Positions 19,993 to 32,697 of a DNA stretch of 64,000 nucleotides are shown one piece after another. The position numbers were made by a program, and so were the translations under genes. The notes beneath the pieces were generated by a model that worked only from the letters and a program-made list of their open reading frames with translations, was not told where the DNA came from and did no database searches. The DNA is from Pezizomycotina sp. ARF18. Taxonomy: Eukaryota; Ascomycota. The first letter of the stretch is position 1. Every line of letters starts with the position of its first letter. The DNA lies in the NCBI GenBank assembly GCA_002224055.1, contig AZLU01000009.1, positions 117,115-181,114 on the forward strand. The letters run 5' to 3'.

Positions 19993-22900
19993 TTTGCCCT
20001 TCACTTGTGAAACCGTAGACCGGAGCAAACCACTTGATTGTTTGAATACCTTAGAGCAGGCGACCGGAGGAGAACGAAAGATTGTGAAAACTCTCCTGGC
20101 GAGAAGAGGAAGGGTACAGGTGCTGATATATAATAACTAGTGTGTAGATCCCCCGGTAGCTACATCCTTACAATGCGAAAATAATTATCCGCTTCCCCAG
20201 TCTTCTTTCCAGTGATTCTAGGGTTAATTTAAGAACGCAGCGAAAAGTCGGCTTCCAACCACCTTCATACAGAAAAGCCCTCGGGCCATGTTTCAAATAT
20301 CATTACCGTAATACTGTACATGATACCATACTGACAGAACGGTTAATGGTCTTGATAATGAACTTGATATTTCCTGTCAAATTTTTCTCGGATTTAGTGG
20401 CCTAATTTGTCGATCTGTCCAGACTCCAGACTCAAGTCACCGCAGAGCATTCAGACTCGGTATCAATATGGGGTGACGGACGTGGGCCAATGTAGAATGC
20501 TTAAACATCCTTTTCCCATCCAATCACCTTATAAAAACGTCGTTTATTGGTTTCGACTTAGCTGCAGTGAGCTGACCAAGATTTTTGGTCCTTGCTCCCA
20601 CCACGTTTTCCGCGCAATTTTTGGTGCAAGGTGGTCGGTCAGACGGAACCTCCAAAACTGCTAGCCGGATAAAGATATCAACGCTTTGACCGCATATTTG
20701 CTTGGGAACAACTAGTGCCGTGAGGATCTAATTAAACTAGACAATACGAAAAGATAAGGAAGCATGCTATATTCGAGGTCTGATTTGCGATTTCTTGCAC
20801 TTCTCGAAATGAAACATTGAATTACATAATCATAACGCACATTATTAACCCCACTTTGAAGCAAGCAACATGAGGGGGAAACGTGGTCGTAGGCCGAGGA
20901 CTTCCGCCATGGCTCTCGTATTTCTTATCACATACTGTACTCGCCAGAAATTCCTTGTCCAATTTCCATGCAGCTTCTGTGAAAATATGTGCTCGTGCAA
21001 CATGCTGGTACGGATGTCCGGAGATTCGAGCGGGCTTGGTACCGGAGGTTCAGGTCAGAGGAGGATAGTAAATTCCTCAAGCCGCGAGAAGTTACACGAA
21101 AAATCTCTTCTCGAACGTTTAAAGATTTTCTAAGGCTTTAGAGCAGCCATCATGAAGACGAGCTGATAATATATCATTCCATTATTTAATCCTAAGCTAT
21201 TCCCTGAGTTCTAGTGATTAAGTAAGACACTTCATTAATGCTCAAAACCACGTGGTTTGGAAGAGTTGATCGTGAGAAGCGAAGTTTTCATTTACCCGCC
21301 AATGACAGGAGATAGGAGACACGGAAAGGCCTCTGAAAACTTGAAAGTATAGATATCTCATTTTCCGCTTGTTCCGTATTACAGTCTCTCTTTCTTTCTG
21401 GAATGATACTTTTCTTCCTTAAAGTTACCAATTAGATTAACTCTCCCCTTTTAATTTTATTTAAGAGGCGCCTCATTTTGTCCTTGAATATAATACCGAC
21501 CGGTGGACTCGGAAGTTGTTCCGCAAGGAACCTCGAGGGCGAGATGCGCCGGCGGTAATGTTAACGGATGCAGCTTTAAGTTTGGGTCCTCTTTATTCCA
21601 AGAAGTATATGGGGATCCTTACCCTGCATTCGAATATGACGCAGCGTAGGGTATTGGTACGTTTTATCACAGTCTTGAGGGATGCTATTCATATTCTCTA
21701 AACTCTTAGGCATCATGCTATACTCTTGTTCGGTTTTTCTGTGTTGGCGATAACTGTGGTATATAGCTTCGACCTCAGTCTCCGTCCCTATTGTCCACCA
21801 GCTCCAATTCTCCATTTTGATCACAGCGCCGTCATTGCATCGTCGAAATACCGCAACGTTGTAAAATGCGAATACATCTCAGACGCTTCAGCACATCGTA
21901 GCACGGTTTCAAGGTGCGGTGAGGCTGCTCAATCGCCCACGACGACGCCGCCATTCTTCCAGCGCATAGCAGGCACCACATGTCGTAGTAGACATGGCGT
22001 TACAGCTGAAGTTGGGTCTATTAATAGGCGACTTGACATTCGTTACGCAAAGCGTACGCTTCCCCGAATTTCGTTCTGGTGTTTATGTAGCCTAGAGAAA
22101 TCGTGGTGAAAATGTCGCTCGTTGTAAATTGGCTTCTCAGGACCCCTGAGTACGATATTTGTAACAGGGTCGTAATCAAGAGTAGATATTTGTAAAAGAC
22201 GTCTAGATATACGTCTCTGACGTCTTGTTTCGATTCCACAGGTGCGATTCGTAACAAAGTCGATTCATGTTGCGCTCCGAATTAAGTATTGTTTAAGCGG
22301 TTGCGAGTTCAAATTCCTTTTTATACGTGAGTTTGATATGTTTAGGCTTTTGCCACAGGCCTCTGTACACATCAGAACCGGATCTCATACCCTTTGTCAC
22401 TAGAATGCTTATACCATTCCTGGATATTGTAGATCCCGTGATTTACCGGGATGGCGCGCATGGTCATGGCCCAGAGCGCGTCCTCGATCCAGCCACGCTA
22501 AAAAAAAAAAAAATCCACGGCCGCGGCGGACAAATGCGACGGAAGTTTAATGATAATCTAGTCTCGAATCTCTGCTCAAAATCACAGCTTGCCTAACAAC
22601 ATTCGTCATATGATCGCGGAACTTAGACTTTATGGAACGTCCGATAGCGTGGCATGAATGGAGTAGAACGTGTGAGCCATCCCGACCGCGTTCACTTGCG
22701 GCTATAACTAGACCCTCGCCGTTATAATTCGGAAAACAGACAGCGGCCTCATAGCTACGGTTGGAACAGGGAGGGAAATCCAGGAGTTTCCGACTCAAGC
22801 TTTAGTAGTTTGTGTCTTTGAGCTGTGTTATCGCCTTTTTTCTCGGATAAAAAATGATAGCAACTACGGTAGCTCAAATCCCGAGGTTTACGGTGATTAG

Positions 22901-23067
22901 CTCCTTCGAACGGTGTGTAAACGCCCCAAAACTTTCTCATCGACGTTTTTTCATTCTCTCGTAGAGAGATGATGGCCTATTATTGTTATCCCGTCACGTG
23001 ATGTTATAAGGATTGCTATTGTTACGTTATAGCACAAAGAGTCCGACTCGGTCAAGATTAGGAAGTG
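19993..23067. other. Intergenic, no clear gene
   Basis: About 3 kb with no frame I can defend. Several 60-130-codon frames (20407, 20870, 21516, 21726, 22327) lack domain patterns and overlap antisense frames. An A run of about 13 occurs at 22501-22513. Confidence 0.45.
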
Positions 23068-23669
23068 ATGTTCAGCTTAGATGATGTGACTCCCCGTAAC
23101 TTGCTACGTATATTCAAGCGAAACCGTCATTCAGTGTACAGATATATGTTGTTCTCAGACATCGAAAGATACAACTTCATAGCCCTGCCGTGTCGAAGAA
23201 TGTATCGTTCGTCTTTGAGACTCCGGCTATTTAAAGAAGCCACATCCAGTCGAAGTTTTAATAAACTTAACCCAACCTCTTACTTGGACATTAGTCCAAT
23301 CACCTTCAAGTTATTGCCTGAACTTGAAAGACTCAAATTTCGACTAACTTCGACGTAAATTTCGCATCGTGTACTGATTGGATTCCTTAGTATGATATTT
23401 ACTCACTGAGCAGTTAAGAACTCATCTACATTCTGCTGCACCAAAAAGCCTTTCACATATACCATTTCTCCGCGCTGTAGAATTTCATTTTGTTTACCTT
23501 TTTTAACAAGTCCCTCGAACCGCAAATCAGGCTCAATTTGAAATAGGACCGGAACTATTGCGGGAGACGTTAATCATGTGCCTGGCAGTTTTATACTTTA
23601 AAGAAGTGAGTAACCTAAACATCGAAGAATCAAAGCGCTACATATGCGGCTACATTGCAACACCGTAGA
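23068..23669 (+). pseudogene. Decayed F-box/LRR-like gene
   Basis: The ATG at 23068 opens a 96-codon frame with an F-box-like layout: an early NLLRIFKRN helix, then RYNFIALPCRRMYRSSLRL and LRLFKEATSS, comparable to the 'L..L..CR.....L.LF' end of F-box domains. After the stop at ~23358 a second open stretch (23411-23669) resembles LRR text (SHIPFLRAVEFHF; then LLRETLIMCLAVLYFKEVSN) and contains one internal TAA. The two parts together look like a shortened, broken member of the F-box family found at 28-38 kb, although similarity to those copies is weaker than among them. The family call is an inference. Confidence 0.35.
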
Positions 23670-25106
23670 AAAATATACTCATAACACAAGTCTTTCTATA
23701 AAATCTTAGTGCGGTTATGCTACGATCGCGCGGTGTCCAAGCTGTGACCTGAGTATCGAATCGAAGCTGCCGAAGAGATAGGGGTAAGCTTTCTCATGTT
23801 CATACCAGAAGGAGGGTAGAGGAAGAACGTGACTACCATATCCTCCTTCCGGGGCAGCCTAAACATTCCATTTGCCGCCCCATAGGGAAAGCGTTCCTGT
23901 TTTTTCTCGAGATGGCCAGTGTATTACTTTGCAACGAGCACGATTTGCCGTTCACACTAAATGTCATGCCTGCTGGACAGTCTCTCCGAGAGCAGCGGGC
24001 GAAGGAGATCCATTCAAGAGCATAGCGTTTGAAGGTACAGCTCTTAGACTTTATAAAAGGTGCCGATTTGGCCTGGTGGCGCGACCGAACGTTGACTCCA
24101 ACAATTTATAAGGAGACTCAAGCGGGACCGTGAGAATGTTAGGTCCGATTAAGGCCTAGTGGACTTCGAGGATTCGATCCAAGTTAATGAGCCAGACTAA
24201 TTTCAACGCACCTAAATGGCAAACGTACCACAAAATAGTAAGTGAATTCGGATAATTGCACTAACTTCAAGGTCCATTATCACGACGCCTTCAGGGACGT
24301 TCCGATGCTGATTGTCCAGGGAAAACATAGCATTTAAGCTAGATCAGCTGTGTTGTCTCGCTTCAGTAGAAGGCGCTAGCCAAGGAAGAAATATCCGAAA
24401 AGCTCCAAGCAGAAGATTTGTTCCTCGTATAGTGGGTATACCATTAGAACTATTAGGAGTTATATAAAGATACAAGGGGAGCCATAAGATCTAGCAACTC
24501 AGATATCGCCGCGAATTTCATGATTTAGCATTGGAGGGTTCGAATACCGGACCACCTTCAATAAATCTAATAAAAATATTAGATGCATACTCTTGCTCAG
24601 TTCTGGTCTATTCGGCCGTCTAAATATATAAAAAAAGCCAACGTTGAACTTCGACATACACCAAATGATACGTTTCAGGAGAATAAAACAATATCATCGC
24701 TACAAGCATTCATGGACGTTAGGCAAAATTAGCATTTCTCATTTAATCCACTAACTCTTAGATCTATTCGGTATATATTAACGCCGAACAAACTCAATAC
24801 GGCCAGTGGGCCTTCGAACCAATATCCAGAAGTTAGCTTCGTCAGCTATTATCAATGTGCTTAGTCGTCCTATATTACAGGAAGGTTCGTAAAATCCTGC
24901 AGAAATTTCCACGCAAGCGCAAGCATACAAGCTTTTCAGTATTGCCGTAATGTCTATTCTGTTCAAGTATCTGAAATATCAACACAGTGCGGCCGCGCCA
25001 CGATCATAAGAGCCTGTAAACCGATGATCGAATTCACCGCCTTACGAGAAAAGTCAGTAAGCACCCTCCACGGAACCTTCGTGCTGGGTAACAGCCAACG
25101 CTAAAG
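23670..25106. other. AT-rich intergenic, nothing recognised
   Basis: No frame with coding character. The 79-codon frame at 23872 has no motif. The sequence is AT-rich and may be old repeat DNA. Confidence 0.45.
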
Positions 25107-25406
25107 ATGGCAGCCCTGCGAAGTTCTACGAAATATCGCGGCGTGGTGGCGCGAGTTGACCGAATACCGTATTCAAGGCTTATTAGAGCCCTGAAGCGGG
25201 GTTGGCCGCTTGATAGCTTCGGTGAAGATGCGGACACTGCTATGAAGGAAACAGAGGAAACTGTGGAGACTGTAGAAGCTCAGGAAACTGAAGAAGCCGG
25301 GCAGACTGAGCAGACTGAGCAGATTGGTCTTGAGCATACTGAAGACCACGACCAAGCCCTGAGCGATCCAGTTCAATCAATTAATGCAAACATTTGCCTC
25401 CAATAG
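25107..25406 (+). CDS. Small hypothetical protein with acidic Thr/Glu repeat
   Basis: An ATG in AAGATGG context opens 99 codons. The N-terminal third is basic (KYRGVVARVDRIPYSRLIRA). The C-terminal half is a Glu/Thr/Gln tract built on ETVETVEAQETEEA and QTEQTEQ units, with a matching short nucleotide periodicity. There is no signal peptide or known domain. It could be a real small protein or the remnant of a longer one. Support is only the ATG context and biased composition. Confidence 0.3.
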   Translation: MAALRSSTKYRGVVARVDRIPYSRLIRALKRGWPLDSFGEDADTAMKETEETVETVEAQETEEAGQTEQTEQIGLEHTEDHDQALSDPVQSINANICLQ

Positions 25407-27042
25407 ACAAGATATAATATATACTAATGAATAATAGCATGTAAAACTGGGAAAGTATCTATTCTTTCGACGTACAAAGCAAGAACCTTTACCAAGCTTT
25501 TACAAAATATAGGCCTTTTGATACATCCTTTTATAAATATGAGCTTGTAAATCGCGCAATAGACTGTAGTATCATGATCCCCATTCACTTAGATCACTTT
25601 AATGTCTTCGATTTTCACTCTTCAGTGCCTTCAGCCTCAATGAAATCTTCCAACCACGTTTGCCGCCGCATGATACACATAAACCGTCTGATATCCTGCC
25701 TGTTCGTCCGTCCGGGAAATACATCGCCATATCGTAAGCCCGTGAAGCTACGGTGGCTTGCCGTGCTGATACTATCTATATCGGAACATATACTTTCACG
25801 ATTGCCGGGGTGATTAACCCACAAACTGAGCACAAGCTTGTAACGGCGAGCTCCCGGCGCTGTAAATATATGCACCTATATGCACCGCCCTCGAATATCC
25901 ATCGGACCCATGTCTCGAGCTTCCGGGAATTGGACATCCCTGTACCAGCCAGCCTTTACGATCCGCTCCTGTACCCGGTGCGGGAGAAAATTAATATACT
26001 TGATATATCACAGTATGCGGTAAACCTCACGATGAGGTTAGGATCGTTGCATGGCCGCACTATATTTGGTTACAGTTATATTCGGCAATTTTAATGAAAA
26101 GTTTGGTGCGCGAGGGGATCGGAATACGCCGGGCAAGGGATGCACAACTACTAAGCACATTACTTTCTGTAGCCTGTTGATTCAATATTTGTCGGTCCAT
26201 TTTCAGTGAGCCCGTTTTCAGTGAGCCTAGCCCATAAAAGAAAGTCGGGTAGATCGAACGAGAGACGAGCTTGGCTTCCCTTAGAAGCAACACAACTCAC
26301 GGTAAATTGTAACTGTGAATATCAATCATGATAATACGGTCGCTACAAGGGTATACACAAGCGAGAAGGTAAAGACATGCATTTCTAGAGGTATGTGTTT
26401 GTTAGGCTTCAATCTTTTATGCCTGTGTACAATATGCATACGTAGTACTCGTATAAGCATCGTGAAGACGTATTCAGCTCAGTAAATCTGAAATTTAATT
26501 AAAGCTTTTATACCTATTGAAGAACTTTGGATAAAACGGAGAACATGACACATGCATGTTACGATATTTTGACGGAGACTGTAGTTTTCAAACCGGAAGC
26601 GTACGGTATCTGGACGAAGCGCTACGAAGATACGAAGGCTTCGACACAAATCCCAAAACAAAACAAAGAAGACCCAGGAAAGACAAAACCACGGTTTCAC
26701 AGCGTTCGCGGCTTCTAGAAACCTCGTTCCACAAAGCCTCGCCGGGGAAGGCTTCTCGTGGAACGGTCTCACGTGATAGCGCGTTTCCTGCGTTGCTTTT
26801 TCCGGAAAGGCTGAAGAAGAGCGCAATTTTTGTCCGGGCGGAGTCATGATTCATCTCACCGCGAAGCCAGCCAAAATGGCAAACTGCAGCGTAAATCCTC
26901 AGCTTTTTCTTAGCAGAAATCCTCCATCCTCCATGCTTACTTCCAGCTATATAAACCGACCATCCATCCGCTCCTCTTCACAAGTCATCAAACCTCCAAG
27001 CCTTACATCGCGGTCATTTTCGATGCTGACAATACCATCACC
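25407..27042. other. Intergenic, no clear gene
   Basis: Contains a small direct duplication of about 15 bases (GTTTTCAGTGAGCC-like) near 26200-26230. Short frames at 25.6-26.1 kb and 26.5-26.85 kb on both strands overlap and lack motifs. Bases 26930-27042 look like a leader, with a TATA-like TATATAAACC near 26947. Confidence 0.4.
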
Positions 27043-27871
27043 ATGCACGTCCTCGTATCTCAAGCCTCACCGCCGTTCATATCGCTGTCAGGAATCATAG
27101 CCCTGTTAAAAACAGTGACGATCTACTCCCTTCTCTTCCTCTGGCTCGTCCTCCACGCCCGGATGAAGCGCAAGGCGCGCACGGCGCCGAAATGGGATCC
27201 AGCTCCAGCTCCAAGTCCTCCTCATCGTCAAAACTCCGCAACGGCGCCGGCACGGCACCACCTCCGCCGCCTCCTCCGGGTAAATCCACCGGCCGTCTTT
27301 CCTCGCTATCAGCCTCCTCAATCAAGAACTCCCGACGACCTCCGCCGCCGCCGATGAATATGCCACCCGCGGTCGGATGCCGCCTGGTATGAGACTACCA
27401 CCACCCCCGAACCGTCGCGGTAGAGGCCATCGGCTGATACTTCCGCGGGAGAAGGCGGTGCCGCAGCCGATGTTACTTCCACCGAGGACTCGGATGCCGC
27501 CGCCGCAGGTAATACGGGCGCAGCAGCTGAGCAGGAGGCGAGCGATGAATAAGTACAGGCGTCGTGGAGTGGCGGCTCTGATGGGGGGTGGAATGATTAG
27601 TACTAGGAGGAATGCTAGTCCGGCGGCTCTAATGGGTGGTAAAGCTGTGCCGCTGAAGTTTACCGTTGGGAGCGTCGCGGCGGGCGTTAAGACGGATACT
27701 ACGGACACGAAGGGGAAACAGAAGATGATCGTGACGGAAGACACGGCGGTAGATAAATCAGACGTTGGAAGGAAAACAGCCGTGGACACACCGAAGCGGG
27801 TCGACGATAATAGCGGTTTGAAGGCAAAGAGTCAGGAACAGCTTCTCGGGACACTTCCCACCACGAATTAA
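27043..27871 (+). CDS. Proline/arginine-rich disordered protein with hydrophobic N-terminus
   Basis: An ATG at 27043 in CACCATG context opens a hydrophobic segment (SGIIALLKTVTIYSLLFLWL) that could be a signal anchor. In the neighbouring frame the sequence continues as MGSSSSSKSSSSSKLRNGAG, then TAPPPPPPPGK and RRPPPPPMNMPP. A shift near 27368 moves into RGRMPPGMRLPPPPNRRGRG, ending in a Lys/Thr/Asp-rich tail at TAA 27869-27871. The Pro/Gly/Arg composition carries across the break, so I read one gene of about 270 residues. There is no enzymatic domain. Opposite-strand frames here are complement shadows of the Pro/Gly-rich text. The protein may be secreted or membrane-anchored and wall-associated; this is an inference. 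Confidence 0.5.
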
Positions 27872-28373
27872 AGCTTTATCTAACGGGGGATCGATTTGGA
27901 TTTTATAATATCTCCGCCAAACTTATATTAAATTACAGAAGGTGATGTTCAGACAATATCTAGTATTTTCCTGCAGATCGTATTATGGAGCAGAATTGAT
28001 TATATCGAGCATGAATTATTAAATAGACTATCGCGAGCATTTACATATTTGAATTCAATCAAGAATGCTTCCTAGGTAGGCTACCTGCGCAACATAACTA
28101 AGACAATGAGAATAGCAGAGTTCCCCGTCATGGGTAGCGTTTTCACTCAATGCGATGATATCGCTGTTAGGCGGAACTTTGCTTTCTTGAGCTGTAGTAC
28201 CGTGGTGTCGTGATGTTGGTCTGATGTTAAGCGTATGGCCATGAAGTTATTTATTTATTATTTATTCTTTTCTTACTTTCATCACTAGCAGTTCTTCCGA
28301 CTTCCACTCTAACCAGATTACCACCCCCCTCGCTGTAAGATTTTCACATATCAACAAATCTTCGAATATCAAG
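27872..28373. other. Intergenic, likely promoter of the 28374 gene
   Basis: AT-rich, with a TTAT/TTATT repeat near 28248-28268 followed by a pyrimidine-rich leader before the ATG at 28374. No gene seen. Confidence 0.45.
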
Positions 28374-28990
28374 ATGGACGATCCAGATATCCTCTACAAG
28401 ATTGTTAAGATCTTTGCAGGCAAGGTCGTCAAAATCAAGGGCAAGCGCTTCCTCAAAGAGAATCGGCAGACGCTGAAAAGCTTGTCATTGCTAAATTCCC
28501 TGTGGAGGGGATTCGCACAAGCGGAGCTCTTCGCCAGAGTAGTTATCTCGCAACAACCTCGGGTTTTCACCCAAGCTGTCAAGACGGTCGATCCTGGTCC
28601 AGCCGCACATTGCCAAACTCATTCGGTACCTCATCATTGGCAATCGTATTCTGATACTGAGTAGATATACTCTCGCTTTCATAAGATTCTAGGCCTAAGG
28701 AACAAAGGCTTCGCGGATGATTTTGCCGTTGCGGATTCGGAGGATGTGGAGGATCACGAGCATTATTGTGCACCCCGAGGATGGACGATATTACAGCATT
28801 ATTCGCCCTTGCCAATATCGAGAATGGTCGGGTTGATTTTTGTCCTAGTGCCTATGAGCTTTGCCACCATAGAGGTAGGTTTTGTGGAGTGGCTGCCTCC
28901 TCTGGCCCATAGAAAACGGTCGAGACGCTGACTTCTTAACTTTCACAGGTTTCGGCTTCGAGCTTCGTTACATGAGAGCCAAGAGAGGAT
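28374..28990 (+). CDS. F-box-like protein, family copy 1 (frameshifted)
   Basis: MDDPDILYKIVKIFAGKVV starts the same N-terminal F-box-like motif seen at 29976, 33582 and 35045. It is followed by LKSLSLLNSLWRGFAQAELF, the helix-Trp-helix that ends an F-box. After QAVKTVD the frame breaks (~28595) and the expected block continues as QPHIAKLIRYLIIGNRI, which aligns with SRPHIAGCIRKIFLCAKPI in the 35045 copy. Beyond ~28670 only fragments remain, so the 3' end is approximate. F-box proteins recruit substrates to SCF ubiquitin ligases. No LRR C-terminus like that of the 35 kb copy is intact here, so this copy may be truncated. Confidence 0.5.
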
Positions 28991-29678
28991 GTCGTCCATC
29001 ACTCACTGCTGCGACGGACTAAATTGGAAGGATGCTGTTTCTCACTCGCTTATACGGGGTTGCAAGAATAAAAGAAAGAAAGAAAGAAACAAAAATTTCT
29101 CTAAGATGCCAATTGTTCTGAACTAATATTTCCACTGAGGCAAATATCGACAACCATAAATCTATCAGTAGTATTCTTCATGTCAGCTTTAGCTGGATAT
29201 ATGCTTTAATTCAAATCGATTCTTTGTTGACTGAAACTTAAGAGCTGCTAAAGGCTATACAACTTATCGCCCCTAGTTATATCTATTATGCCTTCAACCC
29301 GCTTTGCCACTGCTATGCTTCGGAAAAAACCGCGTCGAAAGAATACCTAATATCTCAGCATGATTCTCCGAACCAAGCCTAACGCTCCTTAAAGATGCCA
29401 GTTCATGTGTTGACGCAGCTCAACAACAATGCGAAAAAAGGAGGAATCCATGTTGCGCAATACTGGCCGTTTTTGAGGGCTCCGTCAACGTGAATAACCT
29501 CGAAGTGCCCGCTGCAGGCTTCAATTATCTTGGTCATACCCACCGAAAACTCGGTGGAGTTGCGTTTTAACTCGTCTAGTTTGTCGATTTGGTTTATTTT
29601 GGGGTTCCCGGAGCGCCTTCGCGAGCCTGTCCTCTTTTTGGCATCGCTCTCGGATTCGACATCATACCAATGTAATTA
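28991..29678. other. Intergenic with a short AAAG/AAAC repeat
   Basis: An (AAAG)n-type run occurs at about 29066-29093. No gene is seen between the two divergently degraded F-box copies. Confidence 0.45.
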
Positions 29679-29976
29679 TTAGTGTTTCTTCATATCTTTA
29701 ACTCTCGGCGGTCCGATAATTTCACTGCCAAGGTATATTTTTCGAATGCAATCGGCAATGTGGGGCCTACTCAAGATATCGACGACGTCGCTGAGGAACT
29801 TCGGCAGAAGTATCTGGTACGGGTCTAAGTCTAGAACAGGAATAGCTCCGCCTGTGCAAATCCTCTCCACGTGGAGTTTAGGAGCTACAATTTACAAAGC
29901 GCACGCTCGGCGCCATATCGCCACCCATGGCCAGATATAATTTAACAATCTGGTAAATAATGTCGGGACGGTCCAT
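29679..29976 (-). pseudogene. F-box-like protein, family copy 2 (inverted, frameshifted)
   Basis: On the minus strand the ATG at 29976-29974 gives MDRPDIIYQIVKLYLAMGGD, nearly identical at its start to the copies at 33582 and 35045. A break at ~29885 leads to LLNSTWRGFAQAELF, another to LPKFLSDVVDILSRPHIAD and CIRKIYLGSEIIG, then a stop at 29679. It contains the F-box region and the block after it but no LRR region, about 100 residues against ~430 at 35 kb. The order of conserved blocks is kept, so it is a truncated inverted copy. Confidence 0.55.
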
Positions 29977-31930
29977 TAGTAGCGTACCTCCCTCGTCGTC
30001 AGGGACTAAATCAGAACTATTCGTTCGGTGACCGAGTCAGCGGGATTCTAGGATTAGAATTTGATCTTTCGATGAAGAGTCACGTCGTGTATGGCTCTAA
30101 AGTAGTGGACGGAGGACATTTGTGCGGACAAATAAATGTCGGCGAAAGGTAAAAAGGATTATTAGGAAAGTGGACATTCTGATGCGGTTTGACGATGATG
30201 CAGTTTGATGGTGACGACGTCAGTGAGGTCTGATACCATTTAATATGGTTTGAGAATAAGATCAAGTTGGTTTTGATGCAGTTCGATATCCCGATAGCTT
30301 GATGATGATGTTAGAATATCGCATCGTGGCTGATGGCACTAACAGTACAGACAGCATTGGTAAACTGGTTGTATTGATGAAACTGATGGCATTGATAGTG
30401 CGGCATTCAGCGTAGGAAACCATAGCCGTACAGTATATAGATTTCTTTTCATACACAATAGGGAGGGCAGCTTAACGGTGAGTTCGCAGATATCGCGTCT
30501 CAGAATGGAATTTGTATCATTCACTCGGCTAATTACGGCGCGTTCGGTTCACTTCATCGATTCATGAACAACTCTAATTCCGTACGCAAACACAGAACCG
30601 ATGACTATTGACATCTAAGAGTATATAAATACCTTAGAAAACGTACTAGGAATATCAATATAAGTTTTATCTAAAAAGCCTAATAGATTCTATCGCAGAG
30701 GTATCTGAGAATGAATTAAGCCAAATAGGTGACAATGAAATAAACCAATAAGTGAAAACCAAAGCACCAGGTCCTAGCAAATGTCTGTGAGAGAAATAGA
30801 CGTATATTGAAAATGAAAAGTAGGTAAATGCGATTTATATTAATTACGAGACAGGAACTCGATGCTGAATAAAGCTAAATAAAACTTCCACAGGCAGTCT
30901 CCCGCATATCTATACCAGTCTAGCATAATATCTCGAGTCCTTTTGATAAGTTCCACATAATAAATATAAGGAATTAACATTACGAAGAGGTTTCCTTATA
31001 CCTACCCTCTCCTACGTCCTACCCTAAATGTTGGACTTAAGTACGGAGATTTAGGCAAATTTCGATGAAGATATAATATAAGGTTAAATGGGACTTCCTC
31101 ACTCAGATACATGGAGTAATATATCTCACCACTCGGCGTTATAAGCTGTATATATACTTTAGCAAATCCGTTAAATTCAAATATTTAAATTAATATCTAG
31201 TCGCTATCGGTTTCACGAGAAGAACGAACACCGTTATGGGCGAAGAGAATAAGGATAAAGGGGTAGGCCCGCTCTGTAGCGCGGGATATATTCCTTTGTG
31301 TGTATGCACCGAATAAATGCCCTCTAGTAGCAGCTACTGGCTCACGAACTTTCTCCTAAACTTAACTGGTATCGATTCGGAATCCGGAATACTGAATTTT
31401 TTGGAGAAATGATCATATGAAGCGAATAAATATCGTAAGAGCAACTTCGCGCTCGTCAATAATTCTAGCGAAAGGGCACCTTTTTCACGCTTTACTATTA
31501 ACGTTTGAACAATAATGTTCTTCGTTTTATGAAGCTGTTTAAGCTAGTATAAACCGAGGATCGCGACAAATATTCTTAGTGTTGATTGAGTTTAAGTTGA
31601 ATTTTATTTTTATTTTATTTTTATTTTATTTATTTGCTTATAAGTCGTCGTCCCTTCCTTGCTCCGGAAAAAAAAAAAAAAAAAAAAAAAAAAGAGTTCC
31701 AAATACTTCAAATAGGATTTAGCTCCCATAATTATTTAAAATCATAGCTTCAAGTCAGGGATCATCGCTATCCATCTTTTGATTCTCATCACGTCTTCAT
31801 CACGTCTTCATCATCCTATCTCTTCATCAAGAGATCCTTATCGTTTCTCGAACATCCTCCAGTGACGAATGAGACATTCGATATCGAGACCACACGTTTC
31901 TTCTCCTGCTTTCGTCGAGCTTCGGATAAG
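29977..31930. other. AT-rich intergenic with GATG-rich low complexity and a poly(A) tract
   Basis: At about 30178-30400 the plus strand is rich in GATG/TTTGATG words, an imperfect minisatellite-like stretch. Bases 31600-31632 carry T/A simple repeats, and an A run of 26 lies at 31668-31693. A CATCACGTCTT duplication is at 31788-31810. I see no gene. The 3' end is the probable promoter of the gene at 31931. Confidence 0.45.
31668..31693. repeat. Poly(A) tract, 26 nt
   Basis: An uninterrupted A run of 26 bases in intergenic DNA, downstream of A/T simple repeats. No element body could be defined upstream of it. Confidence 0.9.
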
Positions 31931-32697
31931 ATGAAGCCCGAACGATACCTACCGCTACCACGTATTCTCTTTCTAGGTCTAGCGTTGCTGCTGTGCCAGC
32001 GCGCCGTCTCTTCGCCGCTGGGTGTAAGTCATCTAACTACTCTTCGCTTCTCCCTAGGTCTGTCTCACCAAATCCTTTAGAAACAAGCAACCACTAACCT
32101 TTGCCATTTTTTACGCAGGCTAGGGCTGTCAGCGGAGAGATTATTGCCAGGAGTCCGCAGAGTCCTCTCGACGCCGTCCCTCCACTCTCCGATACGAGCG
32201 AACCGCAACCTACTGCTCCTTTGCCGGCAGTCGAAGAAGCGCTTATCCCGTCGGCTACCGGGTCCAGCAGCACCGAGCCCGCCACCCCTACTCCACCCCG
32301 ACTAGCATCCCATCTACTACTGCTAAGGAAAAAGAGGCGGAGAAGGATAATCGCTCGTGGCTAGATAAGACGGATAAGTCTGGCTTCAGTAAGTCCACCA
32401 GCTTTCTCAAACCACCACATTCTCCCGAAAAAAGATTATATGCGCTGATGAAAGCGTATCGTAGTCACACTCTTCGCTGTCGCCGGCGTAGTAGGCCTGC
32501 TCTTCGTGTACAAGGCCTGCAACAAGTGGAACCTCTGGTGGCTGTGCTTCCCATGCAGGATCGTGTTCCAAGCGTGCTTCGCGGGCTGCGTGCTCGCAGT
32601 AAATGCCTGCGATAGCCGCGTGCGCCGTCGGCACCGACTGCGGGAGCGGGAGCGGGAAATCGAGCACGTTGACCTTGCAAATGCGGTTGTAGAGTAG
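31931..32697 (+). CDS. Signal-peptide, single-pass membrane protein with Cys/Trp-rich juxtamembrane segment
   Basis: The ATG at 31931 starts a signal peptide (PRILFLGLALLLCQRAVSS). A 95-nt intron at 32024-32118 has GTAAGT, a CTAAC branch and GCAG, and its phase-0 junction reads PLGARAVSG. Exon 2 is Pro/Ser/Thr-rich (lumenal), then in a second frame TTAKEKEAEKDNRSWLDK and SFLKPPHSPEKRLYALMKAY. In a third frame there is a transmembrane helix IVVTLFAVAGVVGLLFVY, followed at once by KACNKWNLWWLCFPCRIVF and QACFAGCVLAVNAC. The tail RLRERERE is basic/acidic, with the stop at 32697. Breaks lie near 32285 and 32458. The predicted product is ~245 residues. No family is recognised. The dense Cys/Trp patch after the helix suggests palmitoylation or a re-entrant segment (inference). 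Confidence 0.6.

Noticed and set aside
27095-27789. Minus-strand frames opposite the Pro-rich gene
   Set aside because: They are complement shadows of the Pro/Gly/Arg-rich coding strand, without a leader or motif.
15141-30119. Shared 17-mer TAGTGGACGGAGGACAT at 15141 and 30103
   Set aside because: Only 17 bases match with no extended flank similarity. A match of this length is plausible by chance in 64 kb.
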